Positions 1 to 9,663 of a stretch of DNA of 64,000 bases are shown one piece after another. The stretch spans positions 1,488,001 to 1,552,000 of the forward strand of contig NZ_CP162004.1 in the NCBI RefSeq assembly GCF_040822115.1, in the 5' to 3' direction. Each line of letters begins with the position of its first letter. The stretch's first letter is position 1. The stretch comes from Flavobacterium sp. WC2421 (lineage in GTDB: Bacteria; Bacteroidota; Bacteroidia; Flavobacteriales; Flavobacteriaceae). The translations under genes were made by a program, and so were the position numbers. The notes beneath the pieces are model-generated. The model was given only the letters and a program-made list of their open reading frames with translations, did not search any database and was not told the DNA's origin.

Positions 1-314
1 ATTATAAAATTGACATGAAAGTATTTGGTAGTGGAGCTATAAATACATGGTTTGAAGTATATGTTTCCAAAACACCACCAGTTCAAAACACAGATTATAG
101 TGCAGATGGAAGAAGAATGGGATTGAGTACTTGGGACGGATGCGCAACAGCTGTATTTTCAGGTAAATTATCAACTGTAGGTTGTGTTGGATCTGGAAAT
201 ACGGTTCGTTTTACTGAAGCGGGAACCGTTTATTTATTAATTAAATGTGGTGGTGAAAACATTGGTACTACTGGAATTTCAATAACTAACGTTGAAATGC
301 GAGGCAGTAATTAA
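1..314 (+). CDS. C-terminal fragment of a secreted beta-rich protein, possibly a surface glycan-binding lipoprotein
   Basis: The reading frame is open to the left edge, so only the last ~104 residues are visible. The Met at base 15 is probably internal, because the frame continues upstream of it. The fragment is rich in Gly, Thr, Val and aromatic residues, has a Cys pair, and alternates like a beta-sandwich domain (GNTVRFTEAGTVYLLIKCGG). I recognise no catalytic motif. It lies immediately upstream of a run of glucan-degrading enzymes on the same strand. That is where Bacteroidota utilisation loci often carry a SusE/F-like or PKD-domain binding protein after SusC/SusD. The binding role is inferred from position only. 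Confidence 0.45.
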   Translation, partial: YKIDMKVFGSGAINTWFEVYVSKTPPVQNTDYSADGRRMGLSTWDGCATAVFSGKLSTVGCVGSGNTVRFTEAGTVYLLIKCGGENIGTTGISITNVEMRGSN

Positions 315-351
315 AGGGAAGTTAGGTTAGGTTTGAATTTTAAGTTGGTGA

Positions 352-388
352 AATAGCCCATTCTCATTTGATTATGGGCTATTTTTTT
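352..388 (+). terminator. Rho-independent terminator
   Basis: Perfect 10-bp inverted repeat AATAGCCCAT / ATGGGCTATT (352-361 and 374-383) with a 12-nt loop, followed by a T run. It separates the partial binding-protein gene from the GH30 gene, so the enzyme genes may have their own promoter or rely on read-through. Confidence 0.8.
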
Positions 389-483
389 AAAACTAAAATA
401 AAACATTACGTTTATTTGTAACTTAGAGTCTTTATTTTGAGACTTTTATTATCAAATAATTATTAATTAAAAAATAACAATAA

Positions 484-1947
484 ATGAAAAATTATAGCTT
501 GAAAGTCATTGCTTTATTCTGTTCTTTTACTGCTTTTGCACAACAGCATTCGCTTAAAAAAGAACAGCAAGGATTTATCACTAATGGAAAAAAAATAACG
601 GTATATACTACTGCAGATAGTACGGATTTAAGGTTAACTCCCACAGATAATTTAGTTTTTATGCCTGCGGGACAACCTTTTGAAACAGAAATTTCAGTTT
701 TTGTGGAACCATCTAAAACTTTTCAAAAATTCATGGGAATTGGAGGCGCAATAACTGATGCTAGTGCTGAAGTTTATGCTAAATTATCCAAAGATAAACA
801 GCAGGAACTCATGAATGCATATTATGATAAAGACAAAGGAATTGGTTATTCTTTGTTACGAACAACAATTCACAGTTCTGATTTTAGTAGTGGAAGTTAT
901 ACTTATATCAAGGAAGGGGATACTGCTTTGAAGACTTTCTCTATTGAGCACGACAGACAATTTCGTATTCCCATGCTAAAAGAAGCAATCAAAACGGCTG
1001 GAGGGAAATTATTGACCTATGTTTCTCCTTGGAGTCCACCAGCTTTTATGAAAAGCACAAATAATATGCTAAAAGGGGGCATTTTGTTGCCAGAGTTTTA
1101 TCAAGCATGGGCTAGTTATTATGCTAAATTTATTAAGGCATATGAAAAAGAAGGCATGCCTATTTGGGGGCTTACCATACAAAACGAGCCAATGGCGGTC
1201 CAAACGTGGGAGTCTTGTGTATATACAGCTGAAGCTGAGCGCGATTTCTTGAAAAACTTTCTGGGACCAATAATGGCAAAAGAGGGCCTTGGTAATAAAA
1301 AAATTGTGGTTTGGGACCACAATCGTGATTTAATGAATCAAAGAGCAAATACTATTTTTTCTGATCCTGAAGCTTCAAAATATGCTTGGGGTATGGGTTT
1401 TCATTGGTATGAAACTTGGGCAGGTGGAGCGCAAATGTTTGATAATGTACGCAAAGTACATGAAGCATATCCAGATAAAAAATTACTTTTTACTGAAGGG
1501 TGCATTGAAAAATTCGATGCTAAAAAATATCAATTTTGGCCTAATGCAGAGCGTTATGGCATTTCTATGATTAATGATTTTAATAATGGAACTGTAGGAT
1601 GGACGGACTGGAATATCTTATTGGATCAAAATGGTGGTCCTAATCATGTTGGAAATTTCTGTTTTGCACCGATTCATGCGGATACTAATACAGGAGAATT
1701 AATCTATACTCCTTCCTATTATTACATCGGACATTTTTCAAAATTTATTCGTCCTGATGCCAAAAGAGTAAGTACAGCAGTTAGCAGAAGCAGTTTGTTA
1801 AGTACTTCTTTTTTGAATACAGATGGTAAAATGGTCACTATTGTAATGAATCAAAGTGACAAAAAAGTCACCTATAATTTATTTGTAGCTTCAGAGAAAA
1901 CAGTAGTGCAAATCCCAGCTCATGCTATTCAAACATTAGTCTACTAA
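484..1947 (+). CDS. GH30 family glycoside hydrolase, secreted
   Basis: 487 aa with a signal peptide ending in AFAQQ. The (beta/alpha)8 GH30 core covers most of the protein and a short beta-domain closes the C-terminus. The acid/base Glu is E235 in the TIQNEP motif and the nucleophile is E338 in LLFTEG; SPWSPPAFMK and the GFHWYE region are also typical of GH30. Family members include beta-1,6-glucanases and glucocerebrosidase-like enzymes. In this neighbourhood beta-1,6-glucosidic bonds in a branched glucan are the likely target. Unlike the other two GH30 proteins of this locus it has no lipobox Cys, so it may be periplasmic or released. It opens a nine-gene co-directional run, with 11 bp to the next gene. 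Confidence 0.9.
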   Translation: MKNYSLKVIALFCSFTAFAQQHSLKKEQQGFITNGKKITVYTTADSTDLRLTPTDNLVFMPAGQPFETEISVFVEPSKTFQKFMGIGGAITDASAEVYAKLSKDKQQELMNAYYDKDKGIGYSLLRTTIHSSDFSSGSYTYIKEGDTALKTFSIEHDRQFRIPMLKEAIKTAGGKLLTYVSPWSPPAFMKSTNNMLKGGILLPEFYQAWASYYAKFIKAYEKEGMPIWGLTIQNEPMAVQTWESCVYTAEAERDFLKNFLGPIMAKEGLGNKKIVVWDHNRDLMNQRANTIFSDPEASKYAWGMGFHWYETWAGGAQMFDNVRKVHEAYPDKKLLFTEGCIEKFDAKKYQFWPNAERYGISMINDFNNGTVGWTDWNILLDQNGGPNHVGNFCFAPIHADTNTGELIYTPSYYYIGHFSKFIRPDAKRVSTAVSRSSLLSTSFLNTDGKMVTIVMNQSDKKVTYNLFVASEKTVVQIPAHAIQTLVY

Positions 1948-1958
1948 AAAACAACAAT

Positions 1959-3425
1959 ATGAATCAGTATTTAAAAAGAGTACTTAAGATTACCTTTTTT
2001 ATAACGGCAATAGTTCTGCAAGTAAAATGTTCTTCATCAAGTGATAGTGGTTCAGAGCCAGCACCGCCAACACCAGTACCTCCTGTGACAGTGGTTAATG
2101 AAGTTGATTTTTGGTTGACTAAAGGAGATCAAAGCGTAAAACTTCAAAAACAAACAGGTGTCTTGGGGTTTGGAACTTCGGCTAACGGTTATGCTAGTAT
2201 AGAAGTAAATGAAGCCCAAAAATACCAAACAGTTGATGGCTTTGGTTATACTTTAACTGGGGGTAGTGCAGATGTCATTAATCAACTGACTTCTTCAAAG
2301 AAAAATGACCTTTTACAGGAATTATTCGGATCTGGTGAAAGTGCAATTGGGGTCAGTTATATCAGGATAAGTATTGGCGCATCGGATATGAATGCTACTC
2401 CATTTACCTATAATGATTTACCAACTGGGGATTCTGATTTGGCTTTAGCAAAATTCAGCTTGGATCCTGACAGAAATGGAGTTATTGCTTTATTGAAAGA
2501 AATACTATTGATTAACCCAAAGATTAAGATTGTAGCAACACCGTGGTCAGCGCCTCTTTGGATGAAAGATAAAGACAGTTTTATGGGAGGACACTTGCAA
2601 ACAAAATATTATGAAGTTTATGCACAATATTTTGTGAAATACATTCAACAAATGAAAGGGGAAGGAATTACAATCGATGCGATTACTCCTCAAAATGAAC
2701 CTTTGCATGGAGGGAACAATCCAAGTATGGAGATGACAGCAATAGAACAAACTAATTTCATTAAAACAAATTTGGGACCCGCTTTTAAAACAGCAAACAT
2801 CACTACAAAAATTATTGCTTATGATCATAATTGTGATAATATACAATATGCTAACACCGTATTAAGCGATGTTGATGCAGCTGCTTTTGTAAATGGAACT
2901 GCTTTTCATTTATATGCTGGAGATATTAGTGCACTTTCTATGGTTTACGATGCTTTTCCAACTAAAAGCATTTATTTTACGGAACAATTTACGGCTTCTA
3001 CGGGTGATTTTAAAGGAGATTTAAAATGGCATTTAAAAAATATAATCATTGGTTCTATGCGAAATTGGAGTAGAAATGCATTAGAGTGGAACCTAGCAAA
3101 TTCAGGTTCTTTTGGCCCACACACCTCTGGGGGTTGTTCGACTTGTAAAGGTGCCATAACCGTTAATTCTAGTGAAAGTTTGGAACGTAATGTTGCTTAT
3201 TATATTATTGCTCACGCTTCTAAATTTGTTCCGGCTGGTTCTATAAGAATCGGAAGTAATGTTAGTGGTGATTTAAATAATGTGGCTTTTATAACTCCCG
3301 AAGGGAAAAAGGTTCTAATTGTTGAGAATGACGGTACTGTTAACACCTTATTTAATATTAAGTTCAATGGAAAATGGATAACAACTTCCCTAGATGCAGG
3401 TTCAGTGGGAACCTATGCATGGTAA
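1959..3425 (+). CDS. GH30 family glycoside hydrolase, lipoprotein
   Basis: 488 aa. The N-terminus is a lipoprotein signal with the acylated Cys at residue 24, followed by a Ser-rich and Pro-rich linker (SSSSDSGS, then PPTPVPP) that probably tethers the enzyme to the cell surface. The Lys just before the Cys is unusual. Acid/base E247 lies in ITPQNEP and nucleophile E342 in IYFTEQF. The protein is clearly paralogous to the GH30 at 7259-8686: both share NEV-FW-TK-DQSV, DGFG-LTGGS and GGCSTCKGA segments. The predicted activity is endo- or exo-beta-1,6-glucanase on a branched beta-glucan; the exact linkage is inferred from context. It lies 11 bp after the first GH30 and 36 bp before the GH5. Confidence 0.9.
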   Translation: MNQYLKRVLKITFFITAIVLQVKCSSSSDSGSEPAPPTPVPPVTVVNEVDFWLTKGDQSVKLQKQTGVLGFGTSANGYASIEVNEAQKYQTVDGFGYTLTGGSADVINQLTSSKKNDLLQELFGSGESAIGVSYIRISIGASDMNATPFTYNDLPTGDSDLALAKFSLDPDRNGVIALLKEILLINPKIKIVATPWSAPLWMKDKDSFMGGHLQTKYYEVYAQYFVKYIQQMKGEGITIDAITPQNEPLHGGNNPSMEMTAIEQTNFIKTNLGPAFKTANITTKIIAYDHNCDNIQYANTVLSDVDAAAFVNGTAFHLYAGDISALSMVYDAFPTKSIYFTEQFTASTGDFKGDLKWHLKNIIIGSMRNWSRNALEWNLANSGSFGPHTSGGCSTCKGAITVNSSESLERNVAYYIIAHASKFVPAGSIRIGSNVSGDLNNVAFITPEGKKVLIVENDGTVNTLFNIKFNGKWITTSLDAGSVGTYAW

Positions 3426-3461
3426 TGAAATTTTAAAACACATTAAACTCAAAATTAGTAT

Positions 3462-5207
3462 ATGAAAAAAGGAGCTTTAATAATTACAGTATTGTTCTCA
3501 ATTGCGTCTTTTAGTCAAGGGTTTTTACATACTAACGGGCAAAATATTGTTGATGGGAATGAGCAGAATCTAATTCTAAGAGGTCTAGGTTTAGGTGGTT
3601 GGATGGTTCAAGAAGGCTATATGCTCAAGACCGATCAATTTGCAGGACCACAGTATGTTATAAAACAAAAAATCACTGATTTAATTGGTGAAAAGAGTAC
3701 CGAAGATTTCTATAAAGCATATAAAGAAAACGGAATTACAAAGAGAGATATTGATTCTCTTGCGACTTGGGGATTTAATTCAGTTCGATTGCCCATGCAT
3801 TATAACTTGTATACTTTACCTGTTGAAGAAGAAAAAAGTGCAGGAGAGAATACATGGCTTGAGGAAGGTTTTACAATGACTGATCATCTACTAGAATGGT
3901 GTGCGGCAAATAAAATGTATTTAATTTTAGATCTTCACGCCGCTCCTGGAGGGCAAGGGAGAGACGCTAATATATCCGATTATGATACGTCTAAGCCGTC
4001 TTTGTGGGAAAGCGAAGCCAATCGAAATAAAATGATTGCCTTTTGGAAAAAAGTGGCGGTACGCTATAAAGATAATCCGTGGATTGGTGGGTATGATATT
4101 ATAAATGAACCCAACTGGAATTTTACGGGAACCAATAATAATGGATGTGATGAAACTTCAAATGGGCCTTTAAGAGCACTTCAAGTTAATATTACGAAGG
4201 CAATACGAGAAGTAGATACGAATCACTTAATTATTATTGAAGGCAATTGCTGGGGCAACAATTACAATGGAATTTTTCCGCTTTGGGATGATAACATGGC
4301 TATGAGTTTTCATAAATATTGGAACCACAATACACAAGGTGCGATTCAGAAAATGTTGGATTATAGAACGCAATACAATGTTCCAATATGGTTGGGAGAA
4401 AGTGGTGAAAATTCTAATGTTTGGTTCAAAGATGCTATTTCTTTAGTAGAATCCAATAATATAGGTTGGGCTTTTTGGCCAATGAAAAAAATAGAAAATA
4501 TCGCAGGAATTACCTCAGTTAAAAAGAATCCTGATTATGAGATTTTACTTCAATATTGGAAAAATGGCGGAATGAAACCCAGTCCAGATTTTGCTAAAAT
4601 AGCACTGATGCAGTTAGCGGAAAATTTTAAAATGGAAAATGTGACCGTCAAGCCAGATGTCGTTGATGCGATGTTTAGACAAGTGCAAACGAATGAAACA
4701 AAGGCCTATAAAAAACATAATTTACTAGGAAAAATCTTTGCGACCGAATACGATTTGGGTACCAATGGATTTGCTTATTTTGATAAGGATGTAGTAAATT
4801 ATAAAGTGGATACGGGAACTTTTGAAGAGTGGAATAAAGGAAATTCAATGCGTAATGACGGAGTTGATATTTTACCATGTACGGATGCAATTTCAAATGG
4901 ATTCCAAGTTTCATTTATAGAAAATGAGGAGTGGTTGCAATTTACATTAGATTCAAAATCAAAAAAAACGTATGATGTTGCAATTCGATACGCAAGTTCA
5001 AAAGCAGATGGGAAGCTACATTTTGAAATGGAAAATGGAATGAAATCATCGGGTATAAAACTTCCAAGAACGGGTGGTGATGCGGTATGGAAAACGGTTG
5101 TTTTGCATGGATTAGATTTAAATAAAGGAATAAATAAAATCAAAGTAGCTTTTGACAAAGGAGGTTTTAATCTTAATTATTTTGAATTTATAAAAAGTAA
5201 AAAATAA
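3462..5207 (+). CDS. GH5 family beta-glucanase with C-terminal CBM6-like domain
   Basis: 581 aa with a signal peptide (cleavage near SFSQG). Residues ~20-390 form a GH5 barrel. RGLGLGGWMVQEGY and FNSVRLPMHY are early strands, acid/base E216 is in DIINEPN, and nucleophile E313 is in WLGESGEN. The RGLGLGGW start resembles exo-beta-1,3-glucanase-like GH5 members. Residues ~430-578 look like a CBM6-type beta-sandwich (NEEWLQFTLD, YDVAIRYASS, GINKIKVAF), a module often found on laminarin- or xylan-binding enzymes. A helical stretch of ~40 residues links the two. The product probably cleaves beta-1,3-linked glucan. The subfamily cannot be fixed without a search. Confidence 0.85.
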   Translation: MKKGALIITVLFSIASFSQGFLHTNGQNIVDGNEQNLILRGLGLGGWMVQEGYMLKTDQFAGPQYVIKQKITDLIGEKSTEDFYKAYKENGITKRDIDSLATWGFNSVRLPMHYNLYTLPVEEEKSAGENTWLEEGFTMTDHLLEWCAANKMYLILDLHAAPGGQGRDANISDYDTSKPSLWESEANRNKMIAFWKKVAVRYKDNPWIGGYDIINEPNWNFTGTNNNGCDETSNGPLRALQVNITKAIREVDTNHLIIIEGNCWGNNYNGIFPLWDDNMAMSFHKYWNHNTQGAIQKMLDYRTQYNVPIWLGESGENSNVWFKDAISLVESNNIGWAFWPMKKIENIAGITSVKKNPDYEILLQYWKNGGMKPSPDFAKIALMQLAENFKMENVTVKPDVVDAMFRQVQTNETKAYKKHNLLGKIFATEYDLGTNGFAYFDKDVVNYKVDTGTFEEWNKGNSMRNDGVDILPCTDAISNGFQVSFIENEEWLQFTLDSKSKKTYDVAIRYASSKADGKLHFEMENGMKSSGIKLPRTGGDAVWKTVVLHGLDLNKGINKIKVAFDKGGFNLNYFEFIKSKK

Positions 5208-5262
5208 CTATTTACACTAAGGTCAATCAATAGAAATCAACATCTTTAAAATATTATTTATA

Positions 5263-6327
5263 ATGAAAAAAATTGCTTATAAAATAACATTGTTATCTTT
5301 TGTTTTGCTATTCGCATTTCTGTCTTGTAGCGACAATGGAGGAACTTCAAATGAAGTGCCTGTAGTTGTGCCGTCAAATTTATCGGTTAAAGCTACAGTT
5401 GTTGGTACATCTACTGCAAATCCTAATGGAGATGGGGGTGGCGTAGTGAATTTTAAAATCACGGCGAATAACGCGGTTTCTTATAAAATATTGGTTGATG
5501 GAAAAACGATTGAACAAACCTCTGGAGATTATTCATATACTTTCAAAACGGCAGGAACTAATACATTTACGGTTTATGTGTCAGCATATAATGGAGTAAA
5601 TTTTATTAGTTCTTCGGTTGTGGTGGTGGTTAATGTAGCTTTAAATTTAATTTGGTCAGATGAGTTTAATGTAGATGGAGCTCCTGATGTCTCTAAATGG
5701 AATTTGCAAACTTGGGATCCGGGTTATGTTAATAACGAACTTCAATCTTACACCACCCGTGCAAAGAATATAAAAGTGGAAGACGGCCTTTTGAAAATTA
5801 CAGCACTTAGAGAAGATTATGGTAAAGGGAAGTTTACTTCTGGAAGAATAGAAAGCAATGGAAAATTTGAATTTACTTATGGTACAATTGTGATAAGAGC
5901 AAAAGTACCTACTGGAGTTGGTACATGGCCAGCTGTCTGGATGCTAGGTAGTAATATTGGTAGTGTAGGATGGCCAGCTTGTGGAGAGTTAGATATTTTA
6001 GAATCTGTGGGAAAAAATTTAAATCAAAATCACTCTTCGTTGCATTCACCAGGAAGATCAGGAAATACGCCTGATACAGGAATTATAAAAGTTCCTAATA
6101 GTAATACAGAATTTCATATTTATAAAGCAAGTTGGACTGCTACCGATATTAAGTTTTATGTTGATGATGTCTTGTATTATACTTTTCAAAATTCGGATAA
6201 ATTTCCATTCAATAAAAACTTTTATCTAATAGTAAATTTAGCTATGGGAGGCGTTTGGGGAGGTGATGTTGATCCAAATTTCACATCTTCTACTTTTGAA
6301 ATTGATTATGTTAGGGTTTATAATTAG
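5263..6327 (+). CDS. GH16 family endo-beta-1,3-glucanase (laminarinase-like), lipoprotein with PKD-like domain
   Basis: 354 aa. Lipoprotein signal with the lipobox Cys in FAFLSCSDNGG. Residues ~40-125 resemble a PKD/Ig-like beta-domain (YSYTFKTAGTNTFTVYV). The catalytic jelly roll begins near NLIWSDEFN. The GH16 signature is E242-x-D244-x-x-E247 in GELDILESVG, giving nucleophile and acid/base Glu, and W-rich substrate-cleft segments (GTWPAVWML) precede it. The usual reaction is endo-hydrolysis of beta-1,3-glucan (laminarin) or mixed-linkage glucan. It is the endo-acting partner of the neighbouring GH30, GH5 and GH3 enzymes and probably sits on the outer surface. Confidence 0.92.
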   Translation: MKKIAYKITLLSFVLLFAFLSCSDNGGTSNEVPVVVPSNLSVKATVVGTSTANPNGDGGGVVNFKITANNAVSYKILVDGKTIEQTSGDYSYTFKTAGTNTFTVYVSAYNGVNFISSSVVVVVNVALNLIWSDEFNVDGAPDVSKWNLQTWDPGYVNNELQSYTTRAKNIKVEDGLLKITALREDYGKGKFTSGRIESNGKFEFTYGTIVIRAKVPTGVGTWPAVWMLGSNIGSVGWPACGELDILESVGKNLNQNHSSLHSPGRSGNTPDTGIIKVPNSNTEFHIYKASWTATDIKFYVDDVLYYTFQNSDKFPFNKNFYLIVNLAMGGVWGGDVDPNFTSSTFEIDYVRVYN

Positions 6328-6408
6328 GGTTTTATTGTTTATTATTGCCCATATTTTGGCTGCTGTTTTGTAATTCGAACAATCTTATCTATAATATAAT
6401 TTGATAAA

Positions 6409-7257
6409 ATGAAAAATTTAAAAAATATCTTTTTTCTTCTGATTTTTGGTCCAATGTGCACGGTTTTACCAGCGCAATCATTAAAGATTATGACGTACAA
6501 TATCCGATTGGATGTAAGTAGTGATGGAGAAAATGATTGGACTCATCGTAAAGATTTTTTTACATCACAAATTCAATTCTATGAGCCGGATGTTTTTGGA
6601 GTTCAAGAAGCTACCCCCAATCAAGTTGTTGATATCTCAAATGTACTTTTGAAATATAATAATGTAGGCATGGGAAGAGAAGGGGTTGGAAAAGGAGAGT
6701 CTTCCAATATTTATTTTAAAAAAGATAAATTCACAATACTGGATTCTAGTACTTTTTGGCTTTCAGATACACCCAATGAAATTTCAATGGGTTGGGATGC
6801 GGCTTGTAATAGAGTTTGTACATATGCTCTTTTTAAGGATAACAAAACGAAACAGTTTTTTTGGGTTTTCAACACACATCTGGACCATATTGGTGAAGTG
6901 GCTCGAACCAAGGGAATTGAGCTAATTCTTTCTAAAATTGCGGCGCTAAATACTAAGAAATATCCTGTAATTTTCATGGGGGATTTTAATACAGAACCTA
7001 ATGAGGATCGAATAATCAAGTTGCAAAAAGTAATGGATGATACTAAGGACCTTTCACAGAATAAACCTTTTGGACCTGAAGGAACTTTCAATGGTTTTAA
7101 ACATAATGAGCCAGTAACTAAAAGAATTGATTACATTTTTATATCAAAAAATAATAATTTAAATGTAATGAAATATGCTGTTTTGAGTGACTCCAAGGAT
7201 TTGAAATACCCATCAGATCATTTGCCGGTTTTAGTAGAACTTAACTTTAAAAAATAA
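6409..7257 (+). CDS. Secreted endonuclease/exonuclease/phosphatase (EEP) family protein
   Basis: 282 aa with an N-terminal signal peptide (cleavage near LPAQS). All EEP metal-dependent phosphodiesterase blocks are present in order: MTYNIR, VFGVQEA (metal-binding Glu), NTHLDH (catalytic His/Asp), MGDFNTEP and the C-terminal SDHLPV. The family cleaves phosphodiester or phosphoester bonds in DNA, sphingomyelin or inositol phosphates. The protein is full length for the small secreted branch. It lies inside a glucan locus: 81 bp after the GH16 gene and one base before the next GH30 start, so it is probably co-transcribed. Its substrate is unknown. Removing phosphate or phosphodiester substituents is an inference from position. 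Confidence 0.85.
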   Translation: MKNLKNIFFLLIFGPMCTVLPAQSLKIMTYNIRLDVSSDGENDWTHRKDFFTSQIQFYEPDVFGVQEATPNQVVDISNVLLKYNNVGMGREGVGKGESSNIYFKKDKFTILDSSTFWLSDTPNEISMGWDAACNRVCTYALFKDNKTKQFFWVFNTHLDHIGEVARTKGIELILSKIAALNTKKYPVIFMGDFNTEPNEDRIIKLQKVMDDTKDLSQNKPFGPEGTFNGFKHNEPVTKRIDYIFISKNNNLNVMKYAVLSDSKDLKYPSDHLPVLVELNFKK

Positions 7258-7258
7258 T

Positions 7259-8686
7259 ATGAAAAGAAGATTAAAAACGATACAGCTTTTGTTATTGTTG
7301 CCTATAATTGCCCTTCAATACAATTGTAGCCCTTCAAGGAAGACAATGGAAACCACTAATGAAGTTTCTTTTTGGATGACTAAAAGTGATCAATCAGTGC
7401 TATTGCAAAAACAAGAAAAAAACTTGGTATTCAATACTATTGCTAATTCGAATCCAACAATTGATGTTGATGACTCTCAAAAATTCCAAACGATTGATGG
7501 TTTTGGCTTTAGTTTAACAGGAGGAAGTGTGACGGCTATCAATAAATTAGAAAAATCAAAAAAAGCGGCCCTTTTACAAGAATTATTTGGTACTAAAGAG
7601 GATGCAATTGGGATTAGCTATTTGCGAATTAGCATTGGAGCGTCCGATTTGAATGAGGCTGTTTTTTCGTATGATGATATGCCTAAAGGGGAAACCGATT
7701 TGAAGTTGGAGCATTTTAATTTTGGTTCAGACGCAAATGATTTGATTCCACTTCTAAAAGAAATTATAGCAATAAATCCATCGATTAAAATTATGGGATC
7801 GCCATGGTCTCCACCTGTTTGGATGAAGGACAATGGAAATACAAAAGGAGGCAGTTTACTTCCTCAATATTATGAGGTATATGCGGAGTATTTTGTAAAA
7901 TACATTCAACGTATGAGTGAAAAAGGAATTACTATTGATGCTATCACACCTCAAAACGAACCCTTGCACCCGGGGAATAATCCAAGTTTGTTAATGACTG
8001 CTTTAATGCAAGCTGATTTTATAAAAAATAACTTAGGTCCTGCTTTCAAAAAAGCCAATTTAAAAACAAAAATTGTAATTTATGACCATAATTGTAATAA
8101 ACCAGAATATCCTTTGACCATTTTGAATGATCCTGAAGCATTGCCATTTGTTACAGGTTCAGCTTTTCATTTGTACGAAGGAGACATCAGTGCGCTGTCA
8201 ACAGTGCACAACGCTTTTCCTAATAAAGAGGTATATTTCACAGAACAATACACAGGTTCGGGGAGCAGTTTTGAATCGGATTTAAGATGGAGTGAAAAAA
8301 ACGTGGTGATTGGTTCCATGCGAAATTGGAGTAAAAATGCGCTATCTTGGGGCTTAGCCAATGATGAATTCTATAGACCTTTTACACCAGGTGGTTGTAG
8401 CACTTGTAAAGGAGCGTTGATGATTGATAAAAAAGGAGTAATTAAAAGAGAAGTGGGGTACTATATTATTGCTCATGCTTCTAAGTTTATTCCTGATGGT
8501 TCAACTCGAATTGCTAGTAATTTAATTGATCATCTGACTAATGTAGCTTTTAGAACTTCTGGAGGAAAAACTGTTTTATTAGTGCTGAATGATGGAGAAA
8601 ATAATGAAACTTTTAATATTAAATACAATAATAAATGGGTTACTACGACTTTAAATTCTGGAGCGGTAGCAACTTATATTTGGTAA
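7259..8686 (+). CDS. GH30 family glycoside hydrolase, lipoprotein (paralogue of 1959-3425)
   Basis: 475 aa. Signal peptide followed by a lipobox-like LQYNC with the Cys near residue 22, so it is probably outer-membrane anchored. It carries the same catalytic layout as the GH30 at 1959: acid/base Glu in ITPQNEPLHP and nucleophile Glu in VYFTEQYT. The DGFGFSLTGGS, GSPWSPPVWMK and GGCSTCKGA blocks are shared. The two proteins align along their whole length and are probably an old duplication within the locus. The start lies one base after the EEP stop codon, which suggests translational coupling. A beta-1,6-glucanase-type activity is the best guess. Confidence 0.9.
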   Translation: MKRRLKTIQLLLLLPIIALQYNCSPSRKTMETTNEVSFWMTKSDQSVLLQKQEKNLVFNTIANSNPTIDVDDSQKFQTIDGFGFSLTGGSVTAINKLEKSKKAALLQELFGTKEDAIGISYLRISIGASDLNEAVFSYDDMPKGETDLKLEHFNFGSDANDLIPLLKEIIAINPSIKIMGSPWSPPVWMKDNGNTKGGSLLPQYYEVYAEYFVKYIQRMSEKGITIDAITPQNEPLHPGNNPSLLMTALMQADFIKNNLGPAFKKANLKTKIVIYDHNCNKPEYPLTILNDPEALPFVTGSAFHLYEGDISALSTVHNAFPNKEVYFTEQYTGSGSSFESDLRWSEKNVVIGSMRNWSKNALSWGLANDEFYRPFTPGGCSTCKGALMIDKKGVIKREVGYYIIAHASKFIPDGSTRIASNLIDHLTNVAFRTSGGKTVLLVLNDGENNETFNIKYNNKWVTTTLNSGAVATYIW

Positions 8687-8700
8687 TAAATAAAAAAATA

Positions 8701-9621
8701 ATGATGAGATTTAAGATTTTTTGCACACTGTTTTTGAGTTGTTTTATTATCAATAATGCTATATCACAAGAGGTTAAAACGATAACTTATTTCAAAAACG
8801 ACACCATAAAACTGGATTTGGATTTATATTTGCCTCAAAAGAAAACCAATCAAAAAACACCCTTAATACTCTTTGCTTTTGGGGGTGGATTTTCTGGAGG
8901 GGATCGTACTAGCGGAAAAGAGTTTTGTAAACTACTAGCTCAAAATGGGTATGCGGCAGCAAGTATTTCTTATACTTTATATATGAAAGATAAAAACTTT
9001 AGTTGTGATGGTATTTTGACCGAAAAAATTAAAGCCATTCAAATTGGAGTGAGTGATATGTGGCAAGCTACTTCGTATTTGATAAAAAATGCGGATAATT
9101 ATAATATTGATGCTTCTAAAGTATTTATAAGTGGAATAAGTGCAGGTGCCGAAATTGGTTTTCAGGCTAGTTATTGGGATTATAAATTAATGAATTTATA
9201 TGAAAATAATTTACCAGATAATTTTAAATACGCTGGATTTATGGGAGGTTCAGGTGCCATTATGGATTTGAATTTGATTACAGAAAAAAACTGTATTCCA
9301 ATGCTTTTGGCTCATGGTAGTGCTGACGGAACAGTTCCCTATGGAACAGCTGCGCACCATACTTGTCCAACTAATTCCTCTGGATGGTTGATGTTGTTTG
9401 GTTCATATTCAGTATATAATTATGCATCACAATTTAATAAAGGAATTGAATTAATTACTTTTTGTGGTGGAGGGCATGAGTTTTCAGGCTATTTATTTGA
9501 GAAAGAACCGCACTATGTTTTAGAATTTTTAAAAGAGGTTTTAGCAGGAAACAAATTTCAAAACCATATTGTAAAACCTTCATCTAAAGCAGAAAAGTCT
9601 AAATATTTGTTTTGTAATTAA
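8701..9621 (+). CDS. Secreted alpha/beta-hydrolase, carbohydrate esterase-like
   Basis: 306 aa from the ATG at 8701. A longer reading from 8635 would overlap the upstream GH30 and put 22 non-signal residues before a good signal peptide (MMRFKIFC...NAISQ), so I use 8701. The oxyanion segment is FAFGGGFSGG, the nucleophile is S147 in GISAG, Asp is D209 in the HGSADGTVPY region, and His is H259 in GGGHEF. This arrangement resembles BD-FAE/acetyl-xylan esterase-type alpha/beta hydrolases that deacylate polysaccharides. A Cys-rich loop (THHTCP type) lies between Asp and His. It belongs to the glucan operon, 14 bp after the GH30 gene. The exact acyl group is unknown. Confidence 0.75.
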   Translation: MMRFKIFCTLFLSCFIINNAISQEVKTITYFKNDTIKLDLDLYLPQKKTNQKTPLILFAFGGGFSGGDRTSGKEFCKLLAQNGYAAASISYTLYMKDKNFSCDGILTEKIKAIQIGVSDMWQATSYLIKNADNYNIDASKVFISGISAGAEIGFQASYWDYKLMNLYENNLPDNFKYAGFMGGSGAIMDLNLITEKNCIPMLLAHGSADGTVPYGTAAHHTCPTNSSGWLMLFGSYSVYNYASQFNKGIELITFCGGGHEFSGYLFEKEPHYVLEFLKEVLAGNKFQNHIVKPSSKAEKSKYLFCN

Positions 9622-9663
9622 GTTTATAACTAAATACTATTATTAAAGTACAATTAAAAAAAA

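Noticed and set aside
4799..5158. 119-codon open frame on the minus strand inside the GH5 gene
   Set aside because: Antisense shadow of the C-terminal domain, Ser/Phe-rich as expected for the complement of Glu/Lys-rich codons.
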